Assembly (NCBI RefSeq): GCF_034190915.1
Contig: NW_026947507.1
Coordinates: 14,518,501-14,582,500, forward strand
Length of the DNA: 64,000 nt
Reading direction: 5' to 3'
DNA from: Cavia porcellus
Lineage: Eukaryota > Chordata > Mammalia > Rodentia > Caviidae
Numbering within the stretch: the first letter of the stretch is position 1; each line of letters begins with the position of its first letter. The position numbers and the translations under genes were made by a program. The notes under the pieces are model-generated. The model searched no databases, was not told where the DNA came from, and was given only the letters and a program-made list of their open reading frames with translations. Below are positions 48,003-59,209 of the stretch, piece after piece.

Positions 48003-48877
48003 TCAAAAAATGTTGTCCATCCAGTTTCATCACTTTTAGTGGCTAAAAGTCCACTATTGCCATGGTAAGTAAACAAAACTAATTCTAGTCCTTGAGCAGT
48101 CATACTTTTCAAACATCCATTTGTTCCTATTGTCAGCCATATTACTTGGTTATCTGGAGACACCACCCGAACCGGCATCCGATTTGGATCTCGTCTAATT
48201 CTAAGGGTATTTCCATTGCTGTCAGTCACGGCAGTGATGTCATTATCATTGCTGTAGCTAAAATTGTACAGGTAATCACCAGTGACTAAACTGACAGTAT
48301 ACTGGTGAGTACCATTGATGTCAAATATATATAGTTCTTGATCAGTTGGAGAGGCCACTTCATAAAAGTTCATTGAGTTAAGTAAAGGCTTATTCTTTGA
48401 CACAGCTCGGATCCGAATATTTCCTAGGTCTGCAATGTACAGTGTACCATCTGGAGAGGCGGCTAGGGAGGATGGAGCATTAAGTTTGGCATCTTTGGCA
48501 TAGCCATCTCCACTCTGATAACAGTCACAGTTGGCATCGTTTTTGCAGTCACACTCTGAAGGTATCCCAGCCACTAGGGAGATTTCCCCATCTGTCGTGA
48601 CCTGCCTTATTCTGTTAATTTTCTTTTCATCAGTTTCGGTAATGTACAAGACCCCGCTGTAAGACACAGCGATGGCAGTGGCTGATTCCAGTGTTGTCTG
48701 TACTGCGTGCTTCCCCACAGGATATTCCACTCCAGGAACCTGACAGTGCATGGGCCGTCCAGCAGCAATGCGAACTTGACGATTCTCAGTGATCTGTAAA
48801 ACTACATTATTATCCAGGACATAAATGGAGTTATCCATAGGGTTAATGGCTAGGTCAGTGGGCCACTCCAGACGTAC
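48003..48877 (-). CDS. TENM3: TENM3 exon, 875 nt: NHL propeller end and start of YD shell
   Basis: Reads [20 protein letters not shown] ... [10 protein letters not shown] plus two bases. The first half has NHL-repeat blades ([40 protein letters not shown]) and a Cys-rich loop ([19 protein letters not shown]). The second half passes into the shell ([36 protein letters not shown]). It begins in phase 0 after acceptor TATGAAG and ends TTTGA|GTAAGT, the GA completing Asp with the next exon. The exon's own start GTACGT also looks like a donor, a possible cryptic site. Confidence 0.95.
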
Positions 48878-49612
48878 CTTCATAAAGAAAGAAATGATCT
48901 GGTTAATTTGCCAGGAGAGCAAATTAGATCATGCAGGGAAATTAGCCTTAATTTGATAAACTGTTTTAAAATTGTTTTTCAATAGCTGTAGTAAAATGAA
49001 CCTAAAAATTCCTAGTGGAGACAAATGTTAGGAAATAACATTTTATTTAAAAATGTAGCACACTGAAAAATTTGCTTGTTATAGCCGAAGAGCAAATGAA
49101 CTTCTATGCAGTGATTCAACAGGTATCACTGAGATACAAACGCATACGTTCCCTACAGCAGTAATAACCCCAAAATGTCAGGGATTTCTAGGTTATGAAT
49201 GTAATAGTATTCTACTGTGTTTTCAATCAGGCTAACAGTAAAGTTCCTAATTCTAAATGTAAGTCCTTGGGGACTAATCACAGTGAGGTTTCTCTGCAAC
49301 TGAAGGAGCCATACAATCAAAAGATTAGAGATTTGTTCTTTTTGAAACATCTGTATGTTGATAATTTGTAGGTATTTTATTACAAATGCTTAGCATCTCT
49401 TAGTGCTAACAGTTCTGTATTTAATTGGATTCATCAAATACAGAATTACAGAAGAAAATAATTATTAGTTCTTGAGTTATGTTCAAATGGAACAATTTTA
49501 TTAATACCATTGTCACACCAGATACATGCAGTTAATATGGTGCCATCACAGTCTACTGACACAGCAAATCAAATCATTTAGAAGAAAATAAGTCAGCTTA
49601 TATTTTAGCTAC
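48878..49612 (-). other. TENM3: TENM3 intron, short
   Basis: 735 nt, donor GTAGCT (weaker than consensus) at 49612, acceptor TATGAAG. No repeats or genes recognised. Confidence 0.88.
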
Positions 49613-49767
49613 CTGGCTGATGTGCATGCTAGTGTCACAGGTTAAAGGTCTGGCTGATGTCAGGTCGTTAGAGCCCAGCAGAGTTGATATGATTCCATTT
49701 TGGTCAACTTTTCTAATCATGGTTCCATCAACAAAGTAGATTAATCCGTTCTTATCAACTGCCATTC
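49613..49767 (-). CDS. TENM3: TENM3 exon, 155 nt: NHL propeller blade
   Basis: Reads (G)[20 protein letters not shown] ... [10 protein letters not shown]. The first two bases complete Gly with the final G of the upstream exon, and it ends in phase 0. [21 protein letters not shown] is an NHL repeat. Acceptor GATAAAG, donor CAG|GTAGCT. Confidence 0.93.
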
Positions 49768-50784
49768 CTTTATCCAAGAGAAGTAAATGTTATTAAATTT
49801 TCAAAAATAATTTTAATTAAACTCTTATGTCCATCACAGAGCTAAATATTTGACCTCAGTGATGACATGGGTGACATGTAGCAGGTAAGATTGCCAATTG
49901 CAGAAGCATTAGAAAAAAGTCAACACAGGCATTTATAATTATAGATGTAGTACTTCTACATTTCAAGTATCAAATTATAATGTCTGTACATTACAGAGAT
50001 TCAAATTCTGTTAATCAACTTATAGTACCAATATTCTAACAAAAATAGATCTATGCCAGTATTCATGATTTGTTGACCTTGTCACAATGAAATCTGCTCT
50101 TATGAATAATTCAGTACACCAAGTACTTTTTTCAGTCCTTGTTCACATTAGAGTTACCATCCATAATGAAAAAAATAAGGCCTCTGAACCTTACAACCTG
50201 TAAGGTTGTAACTGAATCAAACAACATTTTAATGAATGGCATAGTACAGAAGTAAGGAGCCAATCTTGACTGCTTTAAAAGCCTTTATCACATAGAATTT
50301 TAGACCCTGTTACCTCTGAAAATTCCTGACAGCAAGCATTTTTTCCATGGCATGGAAACAAAAGTTTAACAGCTCTGAAGTGGGTAAGAGCTCATTGGGT
50401 TGCTTAGTGATGGTTTTTAAAAGGCTGAGGACTCACTCATGACAAAGAAATTCCAGGACAATGAAAGTATTTGGACACTTCCTTGAAGTTTAACAGGATG
50501 TGACCGGAATAATATACAGTAGCTGCTTCATTCTTTGAAATGTAGAAAAAATGGTATGATGATACAAGTAATTCTAAGAACCTAATATTTACTGTAAAAT
50601 CAACTTACGACTCTAGCAGTTTCACGCTAAATGGCTTTTTAAAACAGTAGATGTGAAACAGCTTTCCAGATGAGTTGAAAGTAAAATGTAAGACTCAGCA
50701 CTAAACACAATCAGGCACTAACTGTGTTTTCTATTTTTCTCTTTTTTAATAAAAAGAAACCCCCAAATTGGTAACTGCCAGTAC
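49768..50784 (-). other. TENM3: TENM3 intron
   Basis: About 1.0 kb, donor GTACTG (weak) at 50784. AT-rich, no repeat or gene recognised. Confidence 0.88.
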
Positions 50785-51017
50785 CTTTGGGACTCATGAG
50801 CGTTGCTTCGACAGCCTTCCCTCCGTCCCCACACCTGGCTTCATCAAATGGAAGGCACTGCTCCCCTGTTCCTGCGACCACTTCTGCATTTTTAGTCAAA
50901 TCTTTTGCTCCTGTCAGTGACTTTGGACGATAAATTCTGCGGGTGTTAGTGTCAGAAACATACAAATCTCCGGTGACCGGGTCAGTTGCAAGGTAGTATC
51001 GATGAGCTGGGTTGCTG
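50785..51017 (-). CDS. TENM3: TENM3 exon, 233 nt: NHL propeller, follows the alternative microexon
   Basis: Reads (S)[20 protein letters not shown] ... EATLMSPKG. The first C completes Ser with AG from either the constitutive upstream exon or the microexon. [20 protein letters not shown] is an NHL repeat and [15 protein letters not shown] a disulfide-type loop. The acceptor region TTTTGCAGCAG holds two AGs three bases apart (NAGNAG). The upstream AG gives ...LELSSNPAH, the downstream AG ...LELSNPAH with one Ser fewer. The longer form is taken because it matches the family as I remember it. Donor AAAG|GTACTG is weak. Confidence 0.93.
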
Positions 51018-51883
51018 CTGCAAAAGAAGATCATGCATAAACATCACAAGAGAGTTACACTTAATATACAGAGGGAAATTAAAAGCCAACCAAGAGAGAT
51101 CATGAGAAATTGATCAAACTGGAACCCATTATCAAAGAGTGGAAAATGAACAGTATATTTAATGATTTAAGCAAATGTGATATTACTGTTTTTCTCTTTG
51201 GCTTGATACTGAGAATACAATTTATTAAAAGTTGTTCTTAAGAATAATTACCATTCAAGACAATATGATTCTAGTTTAATATGAAGAATCAAGTTCTCTA
51301 TGTTTTTTGGTTCAGTGCAAGGCCATCTATAAATTATTCCTGAGTGGCAAAGTTTATTCCAAGAAAAAGGTTATCTCTAACAAATTCTGCAGTGAAATAT
51401 AATATACCACTAATTTCATTCACATTTAACCGTAGGGAATTATCCCTTTTCTTCTTGCTACACAACCAAATGTATCTATCTTAGTTGCTTCATCATAATC
51501 AAGAAAAGACTGATATAATTGATAATGCTTGTCCACAGGTACGGGGTCAAGTAATAGAATGAGATCAGTTAAGTATAGAAGGCAGTTTCAGGATGCTCTT
51601 TTTTATTGTTAGTTTTAAACTGAGTTATGCAACATATCTATGAATTTGTTGAGGTACAGACAGAATTGCAAAATGCAGTGCCTCAGTTTTATAAATACAA
51701 GCAATGCAAATGTAAAATATACCTCTTATTCCTGGTAACAAACATTAAAATTATCAAGGGAAGCAGAGATTATGACAAATAATTGGAATTAAAAAGCTAA
51801 CATCCCTAAAAACCCTTAAGTTTGAAGTTATCTTGAGAAGTTAATGATACTTGTCTCAAAAAAAATATTAAAGACAAGAGGGT

Positions 51884-51930
51884 AGTGCAGCGTGAGGTCC
51901 TGAGTTCAATTCCCAACACTGTATAAAAAA
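51884..51930 (+). repeat. tRNA/ID-type SINE 3' fragment
   Basis: gaggtcctgagttcaattcc and the following caacactgtataaaaaa match the 3' half of a tRNA-type SINE with an A-rich tail. Confidence 0.55.
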
Positions 51931-52145
51931 ATTTTTTTTGAACTATGCACAAATATTGTCTTAAAAAAATAATGTTTCATCAAAGATGTCAACTGACAAC
52001 AATGTACAATGTTTTGATTTTACTAAATGATTTTCCCGCTCATATTCTCTCTTCTTCCTTATCCCCTTTCCACAGTTAGACACACAAAGTCATACTCTTG
52101 TTTCCATTTATTTTGTACATAAATGTCTAAAATATGAAGTATAAG

Positions 52146-52292
52146 TCAGGCATGGCGGTTCTGGCCTGTAATCCCAGCACTTTGGAGGCTGAGGCAGGAG
52201 GATTGCAGTGAGTTTGAGGCCCGCCTGGCTTACATTGTGAATTCAAGGCCATCTGGACTATATACTGAGACCCTGTCTCAGCAAACAAACAT
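52146..52292 (+). repeat. B1 SINE, well preserved
   Basis: Reads caggcatggcggttctggcc, tgtaatcccagcactttgga, ggctgaggcaggaggattgc and ends agaccctgtctcagcaaac. Imperfect flanking repeats (atgaagtataa on the left, atgaagtgtaaa on the right) look like a target-site duplication. It contains an internal stretch similar to a repeated 'aattcaaggcc' segment typical of rodent B1. Confidence 0.88.
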
Positions 52293-53973
52293 GAAGTGTA
52301 AACCAAACTGTACATCAACATTTTCATTATGATAGTATCATTAATAATAAAGATAAGTTCTGGTGAAACAACCCTTACTACTTCATTTTCTTCCTTGTAA
52401 GTGCTGAACATAGAACTTCATGCTCCTCTAAGAAATTTTACTCTTAAAACAACAGGCTGTAACTTTCACTAATATATCTTACACTGGTGGAGGAGGCAGC
52501 CGATCACACAGGGCAGTGACTGGTGGCGAATCTTTTAGAGCTTTCAATGATACGAACAGCCCACTGTGTCATGAGTGCCGTGGCTTTGCCACCACTGACT
52601 GGGGTCTCTGAGAACTTTGGGAGCTCTGGTGAGCTCTATGGATGTAATGTTCACAGAGAGACAAATCAATAGTCACACAGAAGTATGAACACCCTCAGTT
52701 TTTGGGTCTGCTTTACAATCTTTTTTCTTTTAGTAGTAAGAGATAGATTAACCTTTGTAAATGCAATGTAAAAATGTAAAAAGTGATTTGAAGGACTCAT
52801 AAAGAAATACAGGTCATTAAAGAATAAAAATACTTAAGAACTACATGGTCATATGAAATGTGAATGAATCACGTACTCTTTCATGATACTTTCATTTTGA
52901 GAAAAAACTCAGATTTTTGAGGTGGGAGCTCGAGTGGCAGCGACACACAGAACATGAGCCACAGAATCCAAGCGTTCTTGATGTAAAACAAAAGGATATT
53001 TAAATCTTAAACTGTGCCTTTACTGGCACCACCTCTATTCTAGTGGCGTGGTAATAAGAGAACATATAGAGTGGTGCTTTTATTTGCTTTTTTTCATGTC
53101 CTGATGCATCTCTTTCAAGACCACAGACATTTCTAAATTAAGCAACATATGTCTACGGCTTTTAAAATGCCTACAAAAAGAAAGCTCTCATTTTGTGCAG
53201 AAGTCTATTGTTCAGAAGAACAAATGTGGAGGACATGTGATCCTAGAGAGGAGAATTAGCCTCTGGAACTATTCCCCACAGAAGGGGAGGAAATGAGAAC
53301 TGGATGAATTCCCTGTAGTGCAACCTACATGGCAAATCGGAGCTGGGTCTTAGATCCTGGCCTCTGCTGAGTCAGATGAAAGTTCAGTACTGCAGTATTA
53401 AAGAAAAGTGAATTTGGAAATTTCTGGTTGATAGACTGGTGAATGAGGAGCTCTGACTCACAGATGCAATGTGAGTTGGACTCAAGATCACCTAATTTTA
53501 AGCACAGTTTCCTGACAGGGCAAGCTTGCTTTCCAACATCCTAAAGGGCACTAAAGAGGCTGGTATGTTGGTACAAAGGACTGGTGAGTTTTTAGATGAG
53601 CAATATGTCTAGTGTGAAAATGTGTGGCTATCATGACTGAAAATCTGCAGCTGGCAGCTGGAACACAGGGATTTACACGCACGGTTTGGGGAAATCTCTG
53701 TTCAGCAACAGGCACACAAGAGCATTTTTGTGTGATGGATGCTCTGAGATTTTGCAGTTTCATAAGGGTTTGAAATAACATTACAACCATGAATAATAGC
53801 AGCAGAATACGGAAACTGAGATCTAGTTAAGAACCTTTTGTATACTGCATCTTGATTGTTAACTCCTGTTGAATCACTGTCACAACTATCAAGCCAGTTT
53901 CTCTACCATCTTATTCTATTAGACACAGAACCAGTGGGAAGTGCAGGCTGGATATACTAATTTATTTCGTCAT

Positions 53974-54020
53974 AATTCAGTGGTCTTAGGCCACTGAATT
54001 TCTGGTCTTAGGCCACAGAA
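53974..54020. repeat. Two adjacent related hairpins
   Basis: aattcagtgg and ccactgaatt pair perfectly around a 7-nt tcttagg loop (53974-54000). Directly after, tctggtcttaggccacaga repeats the same loop with a shorter stem. Confidence 0.85.
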
Positions 54021-56931
54021 ATATTTGCAAAGAACAAGCTACAGAGCACTTTTAACTTTTATTAGCAGCATTTTAACTTTTTAGTTGGAAATTATGCCAT
54101 AGTGCTTAGCGTACAGCATTTGAAGATGCACAAACAAATTATATTTATGTATAAAAGCCATATTCCATACTATTTGCCATATTATTTTATGGTAAAATTA
54201 TTGAAACAAGGTCTTGGGATATGGTATTTCTGTGCATGTTTTGTTTTTAAGTATTAAATCAATAAAGGAGTGCTGAATCAAGTTTTTACAATTTAGTATC
54301 TTTAACTGATTCAAATTCAGAAATTTGTGATGGACACTTTCTTTGATCTTTACAAAGCTGAAGTTTAGCCCTAAATGTTTAAATGCTCCTTAGCTGGTAT
54401 TAGTTAATTTAAGGTTTTATTTTAGAATTTTAAAGAATTGGAGCAAGGATGAGCTAAAATTCATCATCTACTAGATGGATTTGTTAGTAAATTAAAACTG
54501 TAAACATCAGAGGAAGAAATGCTTGGGATATCAAAGAGAAACACATTCAAAGCGTTTTAGAACTTCCATTTAGAAAAAAATTAATAGAGTGATCGAGTAA
54601 TACTTAGTCCTATTCATTAAAGTATAGCTGAAAATTTTTATTTTTGTATGGTATCCTGGTAGTACTTGTTAATTTGGTAAAAGCATACTTCTCAAACTTT
54701 AAAATAAGAAGACTATGTGTCCATATATTTATTATTAATATTTTCTCATTCGTCTAACTAATGACAGTTTAAAGTATATGAAATAGAATAAAAGGATGAG
54801 AAACATACATTATTATTTTTTACTTAGTTATTAACAATTGATAGTACTGTTCATTTTTGTAAATTTAGACACCTTTTTCAGTTTCTTTTTCCTTTGTGTC
54901 ACCTATTCCTAATATTCACATGGCTATGATACTACCCAGGAAAATAAGAATATAGAGAAAACCAAGCAGGGTCTTATAACTGGTAAAATGCAGATGATTA
55001 GAGGCAGGCAAACAGGAGTATCTGATAGTAATTTCAGTTTTTTAAGCTAAATAAAGAAGGTCCCATAGGCTGAAATGCTGTATGCCGACCTGTTAAGTCA
55101 AATTAGATTACTAAGCAAATGAAATTCGTATCATTATCAATAATATCATAATTTGACTATTTGAGCATAAAAATCTTGTCCACTTTCTATATTTTCTTAA
55201 TTCTAAGCACTGTATGACCTCTCATTCTATGCCTTGCATTGGTTGATTTCTTTCATTGTTAGCCTCTTATTTTTATGTGCCTAGAATCTGATTTGGTACA
55301 TCAGCATTATAATAAATCTGCACATTATTCTGAATGCTTAATACAAAATTAATCTTCCTAAAAGGCCACTTTGAACCTAAGAAGATTCCCCATTGTTTGT
55401 GTTATCCTAGAGATTGGAGAGTAAGTCCTTAGAGTACTCCAGGAGCCTGTCAATTAGATCCCTTGCTAAGCTTACCTTTCACTGAGGGGGATGCAATACA
55501 CTCATTCCTTCCTGTCCCACCCGCATTGTCCTCCCTGTTCTTGTTTGGTTTAATCAGACCTTAGGCCTAGATCAAATATCAACCATTTCAGAAACATTCC
55601 TTACCACAACCCCCTACCCTTGGAATCTTTTCTTCCACAGAACTACCTTCATTGTATAAGCCTTGTATGATTTAATTTCAAAGAATAATGCTGATAATGT
55701 TATTTAGTTTCTCACATACTCTTTTCCCTAATTAGACTGAGTTTCAGAGACCTTTACCTAATATTACTATTTGTCAAATACCTGGTACATCATAAGTGAT
55801 TAGGTAACACAATTGGTTAACACTGATTGATTTAATAGATGAATATCAATATAGAATTCAAACTTTATACATTTTGCATGCATAGCATGTAAAGGAAATG
55901 TAGAAGCCCCAAATTTTGTCAGGATGATATACGGAAGAGCAAAGTGATGAAGAACCATGAGAGAGGGATTACAATGAGTACCACTTTCAAGTTAGTACAT
56001 AATGAATTAGTACATAGTGAGCTCATACTAAAAAGTGAGTTCATGTTATGAATAAGAGCTCTAACTCCAGGTTGTTTTTTTCCAGAGAAAGAGATTATAG
56101 CGGTAAGTAACTTGTAAAATGACTGTGAAATAAGTCTAGTTTCTTGCATCTCAGAAAATTCTACCACAGAAACCTCATCATTGGAACATATAAAAACAGG
56201 GAGTGTGGTACAGTGGAAAGAATGTGTTTTTAGAGTGCTTCAAATCTCTGCTCCACATTTCTGAGCTGTATATCTTGGGGGAGGAGATAGGTAACATCCT
56301 CAAGGTAACATCCATTGCTTCACTATAGCCCAGAAAGACTGCTGTGTGGATTTGCAGTAACATACATAAAACATCTGGCACTCACTGTGCCTAACAGGAC
56401 AGGTCAGCTTCCTAAAAAGGTAACTTCTTGATCATTTTTCTATCACCTATTGCTTGCAGCATTTTCAGACTGAATTGGTGTATATTCCTGTTTGTCTTTC
56501 CACCTTTCTCCAGAGCAACTATGAAAGCAAAGCTGGAAAAATTTTGATGTTCTACAGTGGTTTCTAAGAGCAGAGCTTTGCACACTCCCTACGCTGGTGG
56601 AGGTTTAGTGTTAATCATACCATGTGACCCATTAGCTGAAAGTATGAGATCAATATGGGATCTCCGGAAAAGGTCACAGGACCATGCCTGGTCACTCTGA
56701 TGTGCAATGGCTTTCAGTGGGCCTTTGTTTTTATTTGCTAGTTATCAATCTTTATGCAATCTTTTAAATAGGTTGTGTTGATTTATTGATCTAAAGTATC
56801 TCACATGAAATACCTCTAATTTTAAAATCTGATATCACAGCCTTAGCTATCTTAACAGCCATACTACATCCAGCATGTCCAAGCTGTCTTGCTTTTTCCT
56901 AGTTTTATTTTGAAGTATTGCTTTCCTCCCA

Positions 56932-56963
<32 letters not shown>

Positions 56964-57751
56964 CCTGAGGAACGGCTTTCAGCGAAAGGTATCTATAAGA
57001 GCCTTTAGTGCACCTTCTCCAGCTAAGTGTACACAGCAAGTAAAATATTGCTGATAGATTTGCTTTAATTATATACATCCTCAGCTTTAAAGACGGTCAA
57101 TTAGCTTCATAACAGCAATGCAGATTACTTAAATCTAGTCACTTTTCCAACTTAGGAAAATGAACATTATAGGCAGAGATGATGGAGCAGGAAGCTAATA
57201 AAGCCTATTAAGTTTCAGGACTCCACATTTGCATGGATCCCTTCCACGCCTAGAGAAAGGCACTGACAAAATGTTCACATGATCATATCTTTAAAAAAAT
57301 ATTTTTAAAAGTCAAGTATTTTTAGATTCTTTTTCTTAATCAAAGTATCACAAATTGAATAAACTTTGGGCACAACAAACATGATCTGCCATGCATCCTG
57401 GTCAAACTAAAAAGACTTCCTCAAACTTTTCTATTAAAAATTTTTTTTTTCAATATAGCTCAGATTACATAGGTCAGCGACTGAAGCTTACAACTCTCTT
57501 TGTATTATAGTTATACAGAGGTAGTCATTATAGTGTTTTGTTTGTAACAAAATGTATCTTATAAAACGCATAATATATTTTGCAATATATTGTAAAATAA
57601 CAGCTCACTTAAGTGGGTTTAATCTTTAGACATTCTCTGATACTGAGTTTCCTCTCCCATGATGATGTTATTAGAAAACAATTTCAAAGTCACATTGAAA
57701 TGTAAAAAGTGCATTTGAAATTACGCAATAACCTTTAAGCAAAATGCTTAC

Positions 57752-57772
57752 CTATGTCTAAAATCTTTATTT
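57752..57772 (-). CDS. TENM3: TENM3 alternative 21-nt microexon (splice insert B, RNKDFRH)
   Basis: On the minus strand, acceptor CGCCAAG is followed by 21 nt that read (AG)A AAT AAA GAT TTT AGA CAT AG(C), i.e. R-N-K-D-F-R-H, then donor GTAAGC. Phase matches both neighbours: upstream ends in AG, downstream starts with C, so inclusion or skipping keeps frame. RNKDFRH is the known teneurin-3 insert in the NHL propeller that changes homophilic adhesion and latrophilin binding; TEN2 has a related but different insert. A TGC word sits about 12 nt before the exon between a T-rich tract and the acceptor, the layout used by SRRM4/nSR100-dependent neuronal microexons. Too short for ordinary gene finders. 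Confidence 0.92.
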
Positions 57773-58428
57773 CTTGGCGGAAGCAGATAAAAAAAAGTGA
57801 AAAAAAAGCACAGTTAGAAAAGGCTTCTAAAATATGAAGTAAATATTGAGATTTTAATTAGTTATATGGAAAATATTCAGAAGTAACAATGGAAATGAAT
57901 TTTGCAGGCCAACACTTCTGAAATAACTGACAGAATAGGTTAATTTGATAATACGTTTAAGCAAAGCAGATATTACTTTTATTATTGGCATTATGGGTTG
58001 ACCTAACTTAAAGATTCAACATTTTAATAAAAAGTTGTAAACTTTGTTCATTACAATCATGCCTTGATATTGGAAGAAAATATTTTATGTCTTAATTTCA
58101 ACCACAGTGAAATAAAAGAGGAATACTGATACTATAGGGTTATTCTAAAGAAAACCATAAATATTTAAAAATCATAGTCTCATCCCATTAGTGCACAGAA
58201 AATTCACTGAAAGTGGTCAAATATTTTACTCTCTTACACACATATTTATAAAACAATACACACATGTTACCCTGCTATCTTTAACCAAGAACTGACCCCT
58301 CCCCACCGGGAGAGCTTTAGCTGTTGAAAACGCAGGTTTATAAATAAATTAATATATCACATTCAACATTTCTTTTTAAAAAGGCACATTTAGATTTTAT
58401 TAAGATCCTAAATTAAGGAAAGACATAC
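57773..58428 (-). other. TENM3: TENM3 intron upstream of the microexon
   Basis: 656 nt, donor GTATGT at 58428. Two T runs on the minus strand (plus-strand A runs at about 57790-57810) act as the pyrimidine tract before the microexon. No repeats recognised. Confidence 0.88.
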
Positions 58429-58678
58429 CTTAGTTCTAAAACACTCGTTACATTTCCAGAAGGGAATATCCGGCGGACATAGTTGAAATCCCCTACATAG
58501 AGGCTGCCATCTATCCCACAAGCTAGAGCAACTGGGGCCAAGAGTTTATTCCCATCGGCTTGACCATTGCAGCTTGGACAGGAGATGCTGCGCCTCCGTC
58601 CATTGCCCATGATACTACTGACAATCGGAGGCTGCTGGGAGATAAACTGATTTTCCCCATTTCCCTTGTACAGTATAC
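58429..58678 (-). CDS. TENM3: TENM3 exon, 250 nt: start of NHL propeller
   Basis: Reads (G)[20 protein letters not shown] ... [12 protein letters not shown] plus AG. It includes a basic turn [20 protein letters not shown] and an NHL repeat ([20 protein letters not shown]). The first two bases GT complete Gly with G from the upstream exon. The last AG makes Arg with the microexon or Ser with the exon at 50785-51017. Acceptor TTCCAG, donor CTAAG|GTATGT. NVT is a possible glycosylation site. Confidence 0.95.
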
Positions 58679-58955
58679 CTGGAAGAAAAAACAATGCATA
58701 TTTCTTATGATAAAAAGCATAAAGATGAAAAGTCAAAATGTTTGCTATAGATCTAAGAAAGACTCAGTGCCTTTTAGATTTAGACAGGGACACTTTTATT
58801 TAAAATTCTATTGTTGGAAGGAACTCTATTCAGCTACTAATATAAAAATTACATGGTAAGTCCATAGGGTATATAAAGTAATTCCTATGATAAATTTAAA
58901 GAATGCCCAGTGAAAGGAAGAAAGGATTAACAATAAAAAATAGAAACCCAAATTC

Positions 58956-59041
58956 TTTTTTTTTTTTGGTACTAGGGATTGAACTCACAACCTTGCACTT
59001 GCCAGGCAGACATTTAGGCCACTGAGCTAAATCCTCAGCCC
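58956..59041 (-). repeat. ID SINE (antisense)
   Basis: After a T run the plus strand reads ggtactagggattgaactca, cttgccaggcagacatttag and ccactgagctaaatcctcag, the reverse of an ID element with a slightly mutated B box. Confidence 0.85.
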
Positions 59042-59147
59042 TATCGTTCATTTTTTAAAAGTTAAAATACTTCATAGAAAATGAAGTAAAAAAATATTTA
59101 TCTGAAATTGCTAATTATAGCAGAGGTCCCAGAAGGTTGAGTTTCAC

Positions 59148-59209
59148 TGGGTACTGAACCCCGGCTTTGCATATTCTAAGCGTGTGTTCTACCACTAAGC
59201 TATACCTTT
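59148..59209 (-). repeat. tRNA-type SINE fragment (antisense)
   Basis: gggtactgaaccccggcttt, and gtgttctaccactaagctat further on, is the reverse of an ID-like body without the A-rich tail. Confidence 0.6.

Larger units (their letters stand above)
51018..57751 (-). other. TENM3: TENM3 intron downstream of the microexon
   Basis: 6.7-kb intron, donor GTAAGC at 57751. Holds a tRNA-SINE piece (51884-51930), a B1 (52146-52292), a pair of small hairpins (53974-54020) and a T27 run (56932-56958). An RBFOX word TGCATG lies on the minus strand at 57390-57395, about 360 nt after the microexon. The stretch 56960-57260 looks non-repetitive and may be conserved regulatory DNA, unproven. Confidence 0.83.
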
